9,186 nt of DNA from Candidatus Luteimonas excrementigallinarum (GCA_019115725.1 DXCY01000161.1:1-9186); one strand, 5' to 3'. Shown: positions 1 to 6,936, counted from the first letter of the stretch. Made by a program: numbers and translations. The notes: generated from the letters alone by a model not told the origin.

Positions 1-949
1 CCTTGCCGATGTCCGCCTTGATCAGGTAGCTCTCCGCGACGACGACCTCCTCGCCGCCGCTCAGGCCCGAGAGGACCTGCGCCCGCGTGGCATCGCGGGC
101 GCCGAGTTCCACGTGTCGGGCCAGGTACGTCTCGCCTTCACGTACGAACACGGCGTCCTGGCCATCCATCGACTGCAGCGCGGTCAACGGCACCATCAGG
201 TCAACCGGCTGCTGCGCGACGGTGATCCGCGCCTTGACTGCCGTTCCCGGCCGCCACTGGTTGTCGGCGTTGTCGATCGTTGCGCGGGCGACTGTGCTCT
301 GGCTGGCCGTGGCCATGCCCGGGAGCACACGTTCGAGCGTGGTGTGGACCGTCTCGCCATCGCTCATGCGGGTGACCGCGACCGGCACGCCAGGCTGGAT
401 GTGCTGGGCGTCGGCGCCAAAAATGTGGAGGTCGACCCAGAGCTGCGAGAGATCGGCGATCTGGAACAGGGGCGCACCCTCGCTGGCCAGGCCGCCGACC
501 GAGGCACTGCGCTCGACGACCACGCCGGAGATCGGCGCGGCAACGCTGTAGGTGCTCAGGCTCAGGTTGCTCTCGATCGTCGCCAGCGTCTGCCCGGCGC
601 GGACCGGGTCGCCGACGTTGGCGCGCAACGAACGGATCGGGCCAGGGAAACGGGCGGTGACCTGCGCAACACGACCCTCAACCGGGGTCAGCAGGCCTTG
701 CACCTCATGCTCGTCGGCGATCACGCCGGGGCCGGCCGGCTGGGTCTTGATACCGGACTTTTCAGCGATTTCCGCAGGGATGACCGTGCTGGCGACTTCA
801 TCCGCCTCATGGCCGTGTTCGTCGGCCTCCGTTCCGTGGTCGGCGGCGTCGTTCGCATGTGCGTCCTTGGCCGGCTGGTCCGGCTCGCCACCGCAGGCTG
901 CGAGGACCAAGGCCAGCGCCAGTGCCGGAATCAGGTGGACAGGCTTCAT
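1..949 (-). CDS. czcB: CzcB-type RND efflux periplasmic adaptor lipoprotein (3' end cut by window edge)
   Basis: Membrane-fusion (adaptor) subunit that links an inner-membrane RND pump to the CzcC outer-membrane channel, for export of divalent cations such as Zn, Cd and Co (family knowledge; metal not proven here). I translated 316 codons from the ATG at 949. It has a lipoprotein signal with lipobox L16-A-A-C19, then a His/Asp-rich stretch (residues 30-50, DEHGHEADE). A biotinyl-lipoyl-like fold follows at about 95-150, then a beta-barrel region (LWVDLHIFGADAQ near 170) and a membrane-proximal part ending EVVVAESYLIKADIGK. Relatives usually end soon after this motif, so only a few residues are probably missing. 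The two lipoyl halves are joined by a short linker (TIESNLSLSTYSVAAP), so no long alpha-hairpin is present. The start has a good AAGGAG site and overlaps the czcC stop by ATGA, implying translational coupling. czcA is expected next, outside the window. Confidence 0.93.
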   Translation of the reverse strand, partial: MKPVHLIPALALALVLAACGGEPDQPAKDAHANDAADHGTEADEHGHEADEVASTVIPAEIAEKSGIKTQPAGPGVIADEHEVQGLLTPVEGRVAQVTARFPGPIRSLRANVGDPVRAGQTLATIESNLSLSTYSVAAPISGVVVERSASVGGLASEGAPLFQIADLSQLWVDLHIFGADAQHIQPGVPVAVTRMSDGETVHTTLERVLPGMATASQSTVARATIDNADNQWRPGTAVKARITVAQQPVDLMVPLTALQSMDGQDAVFVREGETYLARHVELGARDATRAQVLSGLSGGEEVVVAESYLIKADIGK

Positions 950-2226
950 GGGGTTGCTCCTTGGTTGTGTTGCAGGCCCGGGCCGGCGACGAATGCCTGG
1001 CCGGTCAGCCGCTGGATCTCGATCAGGGCGCGCTGGGCTTCCAGCGCCGCCGCCAGCTGTTGCTGCCGTGCGGCGGCGTGCTCCGCCTGCAGGCTCGACC
1101 ACTCCAGATAACTGGCGGCGCCTGCGCGGTACGCGGTGGCGGCCGCGGCTTCGGCCTTGGCCAGACGTGGAAGCACGTCCTCACCTAGCCGCTGTGCTTC
1201 CAGGCGGGCCACTCCGAAGCGGCCATGCGCCTCAGCGAGGGTGGAGTAGAGCGACAGCCCCATGGCCTCCCGTTCGATTTCCAGCGCTGTCAACTCGGCG
1301 CGTGCGGCACGGATGCCCGGCTGTGCCCGGCGAGTGGTGCCCAGCGGGATAGAGACACTGCCGACCAGGCCGAAGTCATCGCCATCGGTCATCCGCCGGA
1401 CGCCAACCTGCCAGTCGAGGTCGCGGGTCGCCTCGCTGCGCGCCAGCTGCAGGCGCGCCTCGCCAATGCGCCGCTGGTCGACGAACTGCGCCAGCTCGGG
1501 GGTGCGTTGCAGCCAGTCGGCGAGCACCGCGAAGTCCGCGACCTGGGGCACGGCCAGCGGATCGCCGCCGACGATCTCGAATGCAGGATCGCGCTCGCCC
1601 CACAGGGCCGCAAGGTGCTGGCGGGCAGCCTCCCCGCGTTGCCCGGCTCGCGCGCGATCCAGTTCCGCCCGCGCCAGGGCGGCCTGCGCGGTGAGCACGA
1701 CCGACTCGGGCGAAGCGCCGGCGTCGTGACGCCGGCGTGCCGCAGCGACGGTGCGCTCGCGCTGGTCGATATCCAGCTGCGCGAGCTCGCCTTGGCGTTG
1801 TGCACCGACGACCGCCAGGTAGCGGCGGGCCACTTCGGCCAGGAGATCCAGCCGCCGCGCCTCGCGCCCGATGGCCAGCGCATCGATCCGGCTTTGCGCG
1901 AGTGTGCGGCGGGCATCGAGCTTGCCGCCGCGCTCCAGCACGGAGGCGAGGCTCAGCGTGATCTCGGCTCCATCCAGGCCGCTGGCCGGGCCGGTACCGA
2001 GCACGTTCTCGAGCTCGGCTCCAGCGACCAGGGCCGGGCGCAGGGAGGCACGATCCAGCTCGGCTTCCAGCGCCTCATGGCGGGCACCAAACAGGCGCAG
2101 ATCGGGGTGTGTATCGGCAACGCGGAGGAAAGCGTCGTCCAGGGTGAGGGGGTCGGCGGCGTGCGTGGGGAATGCCACGGCACACACGGCGACGAACACG
2201 GCCAGGGCCGCTGATCGCAAAAGCAT
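946..2226 (-). CDS. czcC: CzcC-type outer-membrane factor (TolC family)
   Basis: Outer-membrane channel of a CzcCBA-type tripartite efflux pump; trimers of this family form the exit duct for cations delivered by the RND pump and adaptor. The 426-residue product has the usual size for CzcC. A Sec signal peptide of about 23 residues ends THA before ADPLTLDDAF. The start of the mature part (LTLDDAFLRVADTHPDL) is the classic opening of the first OEP repeat. Long Ala/Arg/Glu-rich amphipathic helices follow (about 45-75, 150-200, 330-410), as expected for TolC-like coiled coils. The C-terminus (ALIEIQRLTGQ) is also typical. A GGAG site sits about 8 bases before the ATG. It lies 56 bases downstream of the small His-rich gene and overlaps czcB by four bases, so the three probably form one transcript. 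Long open frames on the other strand here are codon-bias shadows. Confidence 0.95.
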   Translation of the reverse strand: MLLRSAALAVFVAVCAVAFPTHAADPLTLDDAFLRVADTHPDLRLFGARHEALEAELDRASLRPALVAGAELENVLGTGPASGLDGAEITLSLASVLERGGKLDARRTLAQSRIDALAIGREARRLDLLAEVARRYLAVVGAQRQGELAQLDIDQRERTVAAARRRHDAGASPESVVLTAQAALARAELDRARAGQRGEAARQHLAALWGERDPAFEIVGGDPLAVPQVADFAVLADWLQRTPELAQFVDQRRIGEARLQLARSEATRDLDWQVGVRRMTDGDDFGLVGSVSIPLGTTRRAQPGIRAARAELTALEIEREAMGLSLYSTLAEAHGRFGVARLEAQRLGEDVLPRLAKAEAAAATAYRAGAASYLEWSSLQAEHAAARQQQLAAALEAQRALIEIQRLTGQAFVAGPGLQHNQGATP

Positions 2227-2282
2227 GAGGGTTGCTCCGATGAATCGAATTGACGGGTGCCGGCATCAGGCCGACGACGCGG

Positions 2283-2675
2283 TCATCCGAAGATCGGAGG
2301 CTTGAATGGGCTCGGCAGACGCAAGGCGGCCGGGGGCGACGCTTTTTCGACCCCCATTCGACCGGCGACCGGTTGAGTGGAAAATGAATCCAGAACCGGC
2401 AACACGGCCGCGGCTGAACCACAGCAATGGGCGAAATCCAGCAACAGGTGCAACGTCTCCGATCCGTCCTGATCGTGCGCGTCCGCCGCGGCGAACTCCG
2501 GGTCCAGATCGTTGGCATGCGGGCCGTGGCTGTGCGCGCCCGATGGATCGTGCGCGAACTCATGCATTTCGCCGACGGCCGTCATCACCGGTTGGAACGC
2601 CAACCCCAGCGCAAGCATACCCAGCACGACGACGCGCAGGAGCGGCAACAGGAAGCGGGGATGCAGTCGGATCAT
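2283..2675 (-). CDS. small His-rich exported protein heading the czc operon (CzcI/CopL-like)
   Basis: A 130-residue protein with an N-terminal hydrophobic helix (about residues 8-33, signal peptide or membrane anchor). A His/Asp-rich segment follows (HEFAHDPSGAHSHGPHAND and on to DAHDQDGSE), then a second moderately hydrophobic stretch with a His-Cys-Cys motif (LLLDFAHCCGSAAAVLP) and a Pro-rich tail ending KPPIFG. Small secreted proteins of this make-up are common as first gene of czc operons (CzcI) and at cop loci (CopL), where they are thought to bind metal or modulate expression. I cannot assign it to either family with certainty by eye. The ATG at 2675 lacks a strong ribosome site; a TATAAC box about 30 bases upstream would give a short leader. 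It directly precedes czcC on the same strand. Confidence is high that it is a gene, moderate for metal binding, low for the exact family. Confidence 0.75.
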   Translation of the reverse strand: MIRLHPRFLLPLLRVVVLGMLALGLAFQPVMTAVGEMHEFAHDPSGAHSHGPHANDLDPEFAAADAHDQDGSETLHLLLDFAHCCGSAAAVLPVLDSFSTQPVAGRMGVEKASPPAALRLPSPFKPPIFG

Positions 2676-2704
2676 GGCCGCACAGGGTACCTGCGGATGA
2701 TGGG

Positions 2705-2733
2705 GTTATACAATTCCGCTGAATGCGTCGAGA
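2705..2733 (-). promoter_or_regulatory. candidate promoter of the czc operon
   Basis: On the minus strand a good -10 hexamer TATAAC (2705-2710) is preceded directly by TG. It lies at the right distance to start a transcript of about 20-25 leader bases before the ATG at 2675. The -35 position at 17-base spacing (TCTCGA, 2728-2733) is a poor match to TTGACA, which would fit a promoter needing an activator. No convincing operator repeat was found beside it. Inferred from sequence only. Confidence 0.35.
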
Positions 2734-2736
2734 GGG

Positions 2737-2993
2737 CTACAGGGAAAAGGCGCGTTCCAGTTGTCGGCCATGGCACCGCTTGTACTTGTTTCCGCTGCCG
2801 CACTGGCACGGCTGGTGATCGCGCAGCCCCGACGACAGTGCGTGTCCAGGAACTGGTGCGCCTGCTGCAGCGGTTCGATTTCATGCGCGGGGACACTGAC
2901 CTCGCCGGGAGCCGCCGGGATGCCCCGGCTCAGTCTCTTCCTGGGGGCTCTTGCCGTTGCATGGGCTGCTAGCCCTTCGATGGCAGACAACAA
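2737..2993 (-). pseudogene. SEC-C zinc-motif gene relic, probably frameshifted
   Basis: Minus-strand codons from about 2820 to 2737 encode RDHQPCQCGSGNKYKRCHG, then eight further residues and a TAG stop. This is a textbook SEC-C motif (CxCxSGxxxKxCH), the zinc-binding tail seen at the end of SecA and on many small proteins. The frame is closed by a TGA at 2881-2883. Between that TGA and the motif there is no ATG, GTG or TTG, so it cannot be translated alone. A neighbouring frame just upstream (about 2835-2930, GEVSVPAHEIEPLQQAHQFL) has strong G/C third positions and looks coding. The simplest reading is one short SEC-C protein broken by an indel at about 2820-2860. Even the upstream frame has only a TTG start (2993), so the 5' boundary is uncertain. 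The motif is certain, the gene model is not, and the function is unknown. Confidence 0.6.
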
Positions 2994-3224
2994 TACCCGG
3001 ACTGCGCTCTACGAGGTCATGCGGTCGGGCTTGGCTGCCTGAGTGATCCGTGGGACGAAGTGGTGCGCGATGTTCCAACGAGACGTCCGCTTTGGGTCGG
3101 AAGGAGCCATCCGCCCTACCCCCGATAACCAGCCCTAGTCCCCAGCCCGAACGTCCGCTACCGGCCAGCAGCTGACATCGATAGGCAGATGCCGACGCAT
3201 AGCTCCTCGCCGAAGCATCGTCCC
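2994..3224. other. intergenic stretch without recognisable gene
   Basis: No open frame here has a plausible start, ribosome site and product. Two short copies of ACGTCCGCT occur about 70 bases apart (near 3083 and 3152), the first within a longer CCGCTTTGGGTCGGAAG stretch. They look like leftover repeat or intergenic debris rather than a defined element. With the relics on both sides this supports a decayed region. Confidence 0.4.
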
Positions 3225-3638
3225 CTAATCGACCCTGACCGCCTGCTGGTCTCTGCCACCCTGATGGAGGATCAGCGACGTGGGCCGGCCCGTCGCGTCC
3301 ACGACGAACGTGATCTGCGCGTCCACCGCTTCCAGGAAGAAGCGGTCTTCTGATTCTGGGAACAGCGGGAACTGGGGCTGGTCGCCCAGCCGGAGCTGAA
3401 GCTGACCATGGTCGAGGGTGATGTCGAACAGCAGGTCGGGTGCCAGCTCATACTTGCCGATGTATCGCGACAGGATTGCGGGCGCAACCTCTGCTCTCAC
3501 GCGCTTGTTGGCGACGCGCTCGAGCTGCGCGAACACCCGCTCGACTCGACCCGGCGAAACTTTTCTGCGATCGGGCAACGGCCAAGCATACTCATTGGCC
3601 ACGCTTGCGACGATCAAGGACGATGGCAGTTCGGGCAC
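3225..3638 (-). pseudogene. orphan C-terminal DUF3471 domain (serine-hydrolase tail fragment)
   Basis: The frame gives 137 residues from a GTG at 3638. From about residue 55 it matches the DUF3471 pattern. It runs ILSRYIGKYELAPDLLFDIT, then the QFPLFPESEDRFFLEAVDAQ block, then LILHQGGRDQQAVRVD and a stop. DUF3471 is normally the last domain of beta-lactamase-like serine hydrolases or related periplasmic enzymes. No catalytic domain, SxxK motif or signal peptide is present upstream. The first 25 or so residues read through the 3' end of the HNH gene in another frame, with no ribosome site before the GTG. I infer a truncated tail left by recombination, possibly not translated. An independent small protein starting inside the HNH gene is possible but less likely. 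Confidence 0.6.
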
Positions 3639-3919
3639 AGCAAGATCAGATTCTCAGGATCGTTGGTCAAAGCCTGGGCCTCGGGCGCACCATGCCCAGC
3701 AGCGGCTCCCGGACCCCGGGGACTGGCCGGCATGACGTGTGCCACGTCGCCCTGCTTCATTGGCTGGCCCACGCGGTAATCGTGAGTCAGATCGAGGCCG
3801 CACATCTCGCAATGGCCGGCGGCCCGACTCCAGACCAACTCCTTGCCCTTCCGGTCAGTTGGATAGCGAAAGGCCCCGGTGGGTGGCCTGGGTGGTGTCT
3901 TCTTCTTGCCGGCAGCCAT
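3614..3919 (-). CDS. small HNH endonuclease domain protein, probably 3'-truncated
   Basis: Predicted 101-residue HNH (beta-beta-alpha-metal) nuclease domain. I chose the ATG at 3919 because AAGGGAGGAG lies just upstream; an ATG at 3970 lacks such a site. After a basic Pro-rich N-terminus (AAGKKKTPPRPPTG) come Zn-ligand pairs C37-x2-C40 and C95-x2-C98. The HNH residues are H61 (in GDVAHVMPAS), N90 (in PENLILLC) and H99, so the catalytic core is formally complete. The protein stops two residues after the final His (CPNCHRP), whereas most HNH proteins continue for a helix or more, and the next bases carry an unrelated DUF3471 frame. I infer truncation at about 3610-3630. The AHVMPASPRGP style recalls HNH domains joined to SAVED or other effector domains, but no partner is present, so a defence role cannot be claimed. 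Confidence 0.7.
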   Translation of the reverse strand: MAAGKKKTPPRPPTGAFRYPTDRKGKELVWSRAAGHCEMCGLDLTHDYRVGQPMKQGDVAHVMPASPRGPGAAAGHGAPEAQALTNDPENLILLCPNCHRP

Positions 3920-4070
3920 GCTCTCCTCCCTTCCCTGACCCCACATGGGGCCGACCAAAACGTGATTCAAGTCACATCTTGGCCAGTTTGGCCGGAGCGG
4001 GTCTCACGAGGCGAGACGCCACCGCCACACCTCCCGAGTACCGGGCCGAGAAGCATCACGCGAAGGTCGA

Positions 4071-5507
4071 TCAGCGGCGCCGATCCCCAGCCAGAAGGGG
4101 AAATACCGCATAGAACCGGGTCGAAGTGTCGTCGGACTCTGCGTACACCTCTCCTCCATGTGCGTCGACGATGGTCTTGACGATCGCCAACCCCAGTCCG
4201 GCGCCGTCGCCCTTGCGTTGCCGGGAGGGGTCCGCCCGATAGAACCGGCTGAACAGGTTCGCGAGGTCTTTTGGGTCGATGCGGGGACCAGGATTCTCCA
4301 CGCAGATCGTTGTGGCGTCCGCGCCCTGGCTGACGCGAACGCTCACCTCCTTGCCGGAAGGGGTATAGCGGATCGCATTGGAAAGCAGGTTGCTCAGCGC
4401 CCTGCGGAGCATTTCCTTGTCCGCATGGACGTGGCTCGCCGTGCCCAGCAACTGCAACGAGACGCCGCGATCTTCAACCCAGGCATCGAAGTACTCGAAC
4501 AGTCCCTGGATGGTCTCGGCCACATCCAGTTCCTCGACACGGATGTTTTCGGGGGAGTTTTCGGTCTGTGCCAGGAACAGCATGTCGTTGATCATGCGAT
4601 TCAGGCGACCCAGCTCCTCGAGGTTGGAATACAGGATTTCCCTGTACTCATCCGCTGGGCGGACCTGGCCAACAGCGACCTCGGTTTGCGTTGTCAGGTT
4701 GGTGACCGGCGTTCTCAACTCGTGGGCGATGTCGGCTGACACGTTCGCCAGCTGGGCATAGCCGTCCTCGAGCCGACCCAACATGGCGTTGAAGGAAGAA
4801 ATGGTTTCTTCCAGCTCGATGGGAACCTCTCCCGGGTCGAGCCTGACGTGGAGGCGGGATGACGTAATCGCACGGATCTTCTGATTGGCCTTCCGGATCG
4901 GGATGTGCCCCCAACGCACCGCGATCCACGCCACGAGGATCGCAAGGCACATGACCACAAGTACGGTCCAGCCCTGGATGCGCTTGAAGTCGCGGATGAA
5001 TGCCAGGTGCACGCCAATGTCCATGGCCACAGCGATCGTGTAGCGCTCCCCCAACCGCTGATCGTCGCCAACACGAAGGACGGCCCCCCGGTAATGGTGG
5101 CCTGCCTCCTCCCACACGGTCATTCGCTGGCCCGACTCCAGCCGAAGGGGCTGCTGGTTCTCGACAAACCGCCGGAGGTCGGGACCATCTTCGGGTGCGT
5201 ACAGCGTAGTTCCTGCGGAGTCGGCGACATAGTAATAGACACCGTGATGACCCCGTACGGCCCGCTCGAGCGCGTCTTGGTCGCCTTCCAGCGCCATCTC
5301 CCCCAAGGCCTTGATTACGGAATTGGAGATGACCTCGAGCTCTTCCTCGTCCATTTCTGCGAAATGCAGGTCCAAGGATCTCACGCTGATCCAGTTGAAC
5401 ACCAGGAAGACGAGCAGCATGGCGATGCCGACCAAGCCGGTGACACGCCAGGCTAGCGACACGGGTCGCCGCAGCAACCGCCGGTCTTCACTCCCCATCC
5501 GGGACAT
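4071..5507 (-). CDS. copS: heavy-metal (copper) sensor histidine kinase
   Basis: Inner-membrane sensor kinase of the two-component pair with CopR; family members sense periplasmic copper or silver and phosphorylate the regulator. Numbering follows the ATG at 5507 (478 residues); the ATG at 5498 (475) is equally possible and neither has a strong ribosome site. Transmembrane helix 1 lies at about 20-41. A periplasmic sensor loop of about 140 residues carries a HH pair (RGHHGVYYYVADSAG) and GHHYRG. Transmembrane helix 2 is at about 180-198, followed by a HAMP-like linker. The H-box is ADIAHELRTPVTNL (H262), the N-box LSNLLSNAIRYTP (about 371-383) and the ATP lid RFYRADPSRQRKGDGAGLGL. The first G-box reads VENPGP, normal for this subfamily. 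It overlaps the copR end, so the two are coupled. CusS or a Zn/Cd sensor are alternatives; copAB nearby favours copper. Confidence 0.93.
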   Translation of the reverse strand: MSRMGSEDRRLLRRPVSLAWRVTGLVGIAMLLVFLVFNWISVRSLDLHFAEMDEEELEVISNSVIKALGEMALEGDQDALERAVRGHHGVYYYVADSAGTTLYAPEDGPDLRRFVENQQPLRLESGQRMTVWEEAGHHYRGAVLRVGDDQRLGERYTIAVAMDIGVHLAFIRDFKRIQGWTVLVVMCLAILVAWIAVRWGHIPIRKANQKIRAITSSRLHVRLDPGEVPIELEETISSFNAMLGRLEDGYAQLANVSADIAHELRTPVTNLTTQTEVAVGQVRPADEYREILYSNLEELGRLNRMINDMLFLAQTENSPENIRVEELDVAETIQGLFEYFDAWVEDRGVSLQLLGTASHVHADKEMLRRALSNLLSNAIRYTPSGKEVSVRVSQGADATTICVENPGPRIDPKDLANLFSRFYRADPSRQRKGDGAGLGLAIVKTIVDAHGGEVYAESDDTSTRFYAVFPLLAGDRRR

Positions 5508-6171
5508 CCAGCGTGTAACCCATTCCACGAACCGTTTGGATGAGCTTGGGTTCGAAATCATCATCGATCTTCGCGCGCAAACTCCGTATTGCGACGTCGA
5601 TGACGTTGGTGTCGCTATCAAAGTTCATGTCCCATACCTGGGACGCGATCAGCGAGCGAGGCAGCACCTCCCCTTGCCGCCGCACCAGCAACTCCAATAG
5701 CGCAAATTCCTTGTTGGTCAGGTTGACCCGCTTGCCTGCCCGGATTGCGCGTCGACGGGGCAAATCAAGCTCCAGGTCCATCACCCGCATTCGGTCATGC
5801 TGTGTGGGCAGCGCTCCGCGCCGCAAGAGGGTACGCACCCGCGCCAATAGCTCGGCAAAAGCGAACGGCTTGACCAGGTAGTCGTCCGCTCCGAGTTCAA
5901 GCCCTTCGACGCGATCATCCACGTCCGAAAGCGCGGTCAAAAACAGAACCGGCACCTGGTTGCCTGCGTGCCGGACCGCGCTCAGGATCCGGCGACCATC
6001 AATGTCGGGCAACATCACGTCCAGGATGATGAGATCGTAGGTCTCCGTCATCGCCATGTGGTGCCCATCCAGGCCGGTGCGGGCCAGATCCACCACGAAG
6101 CCCGCCTCCATAAGTCCCTGGCGGACGTAGTCCGCGGTTTTGTTTTCGTCTTCGACGACCAGCAGTTTCAT
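5488..6171 (-). CDS. copR: CopR-like OmpR-family response regulator
   Basis: DNA-binding regulator that, when phosphorylated by CopS, activates copper-resistance promoters. The start is the ATG at 6171 (MKLLVVEDENKTADYV), giving 227 residues, the usual length of OmpR-type metal regulators. Receiver domain residues are all present: acidic pocket E7-D8, phospho-acceptor D51 (LIILDVMLPD), T79 and K101 (KPF). The C-terminal winged helix starts at about 130, with NLTNKEFALLELLVRRQGEV, the SDTNVIDVAIRSLRAKID recognition region and the IQTVRGMGYTL wing. Longer in-frame extensions upstream to 6315 run through the operator region and are rejected. No strong ribosome site is visible before the ATG. The stop overlaps the copS start. 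The palindrome about 90 bases upstream is the likely autoregulatory site. Confidence 0.95.
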   Translation of the reverse strand: MKLLVVEDENKTADYVRQGLMEAGFVVDLARTGLDGHHMAMTETYDLIILDVMLPDIDGRRILSAVRHAGNQVPVLFLTALSDVDDRVEGLELGADDYLVKPFAFAELLARVRTLLRRGALPTQHDRMRVMDLELDLPRRRAIRAGKRVNLTNKEFALLELLVRRQGEVLPRSLIASQVWDMNFDSDTNVIDVAIRSLRAKIDDDFEPKLIQTVRGMGYTLDVPDGE

Positions 6172-6260
6172 GTTTATTGACGGGCCCGGGGGAGCGGATT
6201 GTCCATTGGCAGCAGCCTGGTAACGGTATCCGGGCGAGCCTGCCGCCCACATGACGCGAA

Positions 6261-6278
6261 CATTACCAATATGTAATG
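6261..6278. promoter_or_regulatory. palindromic operator candidate for CopR
   Basis: CATTACCAATATGTAATG is a perfect 6-6-6 inverted repeat (CATTAC, spacer CAATAT, GTAATG). It sits between copR (start 6171, minus) and the gene at 6358 (plus), roughly 90 and 80 bases from each. Cop/Cus-type regulators bind dyads rich in ATTAC/GTAAT or TGACA/TGTCA in such positions, so this is a strong candidate for CopR control of both directions. No convincing -10/-35 pair was identified on either side. The match is seen; the binding is inferred. Confidence 0.65.
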
Positions 6279-6343
6279 CTGGAGTCAGCGGGACGACAAT
6301 GGGCGCCGCTAGCATGGGTTACACCGTGCCGAAGCGCGTTCGG

Positions 6344-6358
6344 CCTCATGCAATGAGG
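6344..6358 (+). promoter_or_regulatory. hairpin abutting the GTG start
   Basis: CCTCAT-GCA-ATGAGG is a perfect 6-bp stem with a 3-base loop whose last G is the first base of the GTG start at 6358. If formed in mRNA it would cover the initiation region. It could be a small translational control element, a sign that the true start lies elsewhere, or chance. Confidence 0.3.
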
Positions 6359-6936
6359 TGCGCCCGTTGTCCCGACCGCTGCCCTTTCTGCGATCTCCCC
6401 GTCCGCAGTTTGTTCGCGGCCTCAAGACCGCTGCGGTCGTTGTGCTGCTGATGGCGCTGGTGGCTTGGCTCGAAGGCCTGATTCCGACCTTTGGCGCAGC
6501 GGCTTTTCTGCTGATACTTCTTGTGACCATCGGCGTGTATACGGTGCTGGAACGCGACCGGGATTGCTGCGAAATCCCTGCCGGGCCAGCCAGCATTCCC
6601 CACGCGGAACATCTCGGGGATAGCACCTCTGTTTTGCCACCTGAAGCCGAGGCGGCAGCGGCCCGGGAGATCGGGCAGCACCCGGCCAAAGCGACTGATC
6701 CGTCCGTGGCGACAGCGCACAGCACGAACGGCGGGTGTTGCAGCGCCAGGCCTGACCACTCGCGCGAGTCGGGACTCCCCGGGAAGGAGCATCAAACCCG
6801 CGATCTGAGCCAGCTACAGGAACCGTCTGGAAATCCTCCCGGGACGGGTTGCTGTCACCCCGCCGAAGTGAACAACCCGTTGATGATCGAGGCTGCAAAG
6901 CATGACAGCGCGACCGGGGTATCTCACAACCACTGA
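6358..6936 (+). CDS. unrecognised membrane protein with three Cys-Cys pairs and a His-rich end
   Basis: I do not recognise this 192-residue protein. It has a basic N-terminus (RPLSRPLPFLRSPRPQFVRG) and two hydrophobic helices at about 24-38 and 46-64, separated by a short turn with E39 and P43. A long polar tail follows, with Cys-Cys pairs at 70-71 (RDRDCCEIP), 127-128 (GGCCSARPDH) and 165-166 (TGCCHPAE), scattered His, and the end VSHNH. The spaced CC and His residues suggest metal binding beside the membrane. This is inference supported by its place between copRS and the Csp gene. The start is uncertain: GTG 6358 has no clear ribosome site and is the first candidate after an in-frame TAG at 6310; TTG 6367 is an alternative. 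It ends 68 bases before the Csp gene on the same strand and probably shares its transcript. The coding frame is supported by G/C third positions and uninterrupted length. Confidence 0.65.
   Translation: MRPLSRPLPFLRSPRPQFVRGLKTAAVVVLLMALVAWLEGLIPTFGAAAFLLILLVTIGVYTVLERDRDCCEIPAGPASIPHAEHLGDSTSVLPPEAEAAAAREIGQHPAKATDPSVATAHSTNGGCCSARPDHSRESGLPGKEHQTRDLSQLQEPSGNPPGTGCCHPAEVNNPLMIEAAKHDSATGVSHNH

Noticed and set aside
113..2214. Long plus-strand open frames (332 and 329 residues) opposite czcB and czcC
   Set aside because: They are antisense to well-recognised genes, have Arg/Gly/Ala-rich composition, no domain and no ribosome site; this is the usual mirror effect of G/C third positions.
3614..3919. 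HNH gene as part of a CBASS-like or other defence system
   Set aside because: The domain style recalls SAVED-linked HNH effectors, but no SAVED domain, cyclase, sensor or toxin partner is in the window and the gene seems truncated.
3939..3950. CCCCACATGGGG palindrome upstream of the HNH gene
   Set aside because: Four-base stem in GC-rich DNA, no flanking extension and no matching copy; consistent with chance.
6172..6315. N-terminal extension of CopR to an upstream start at 6315
   Set aside because: It adds 48 non-conserved residues translated from the operator region; MKLLVVEDE at 6171 is the standard OmpR-family start.
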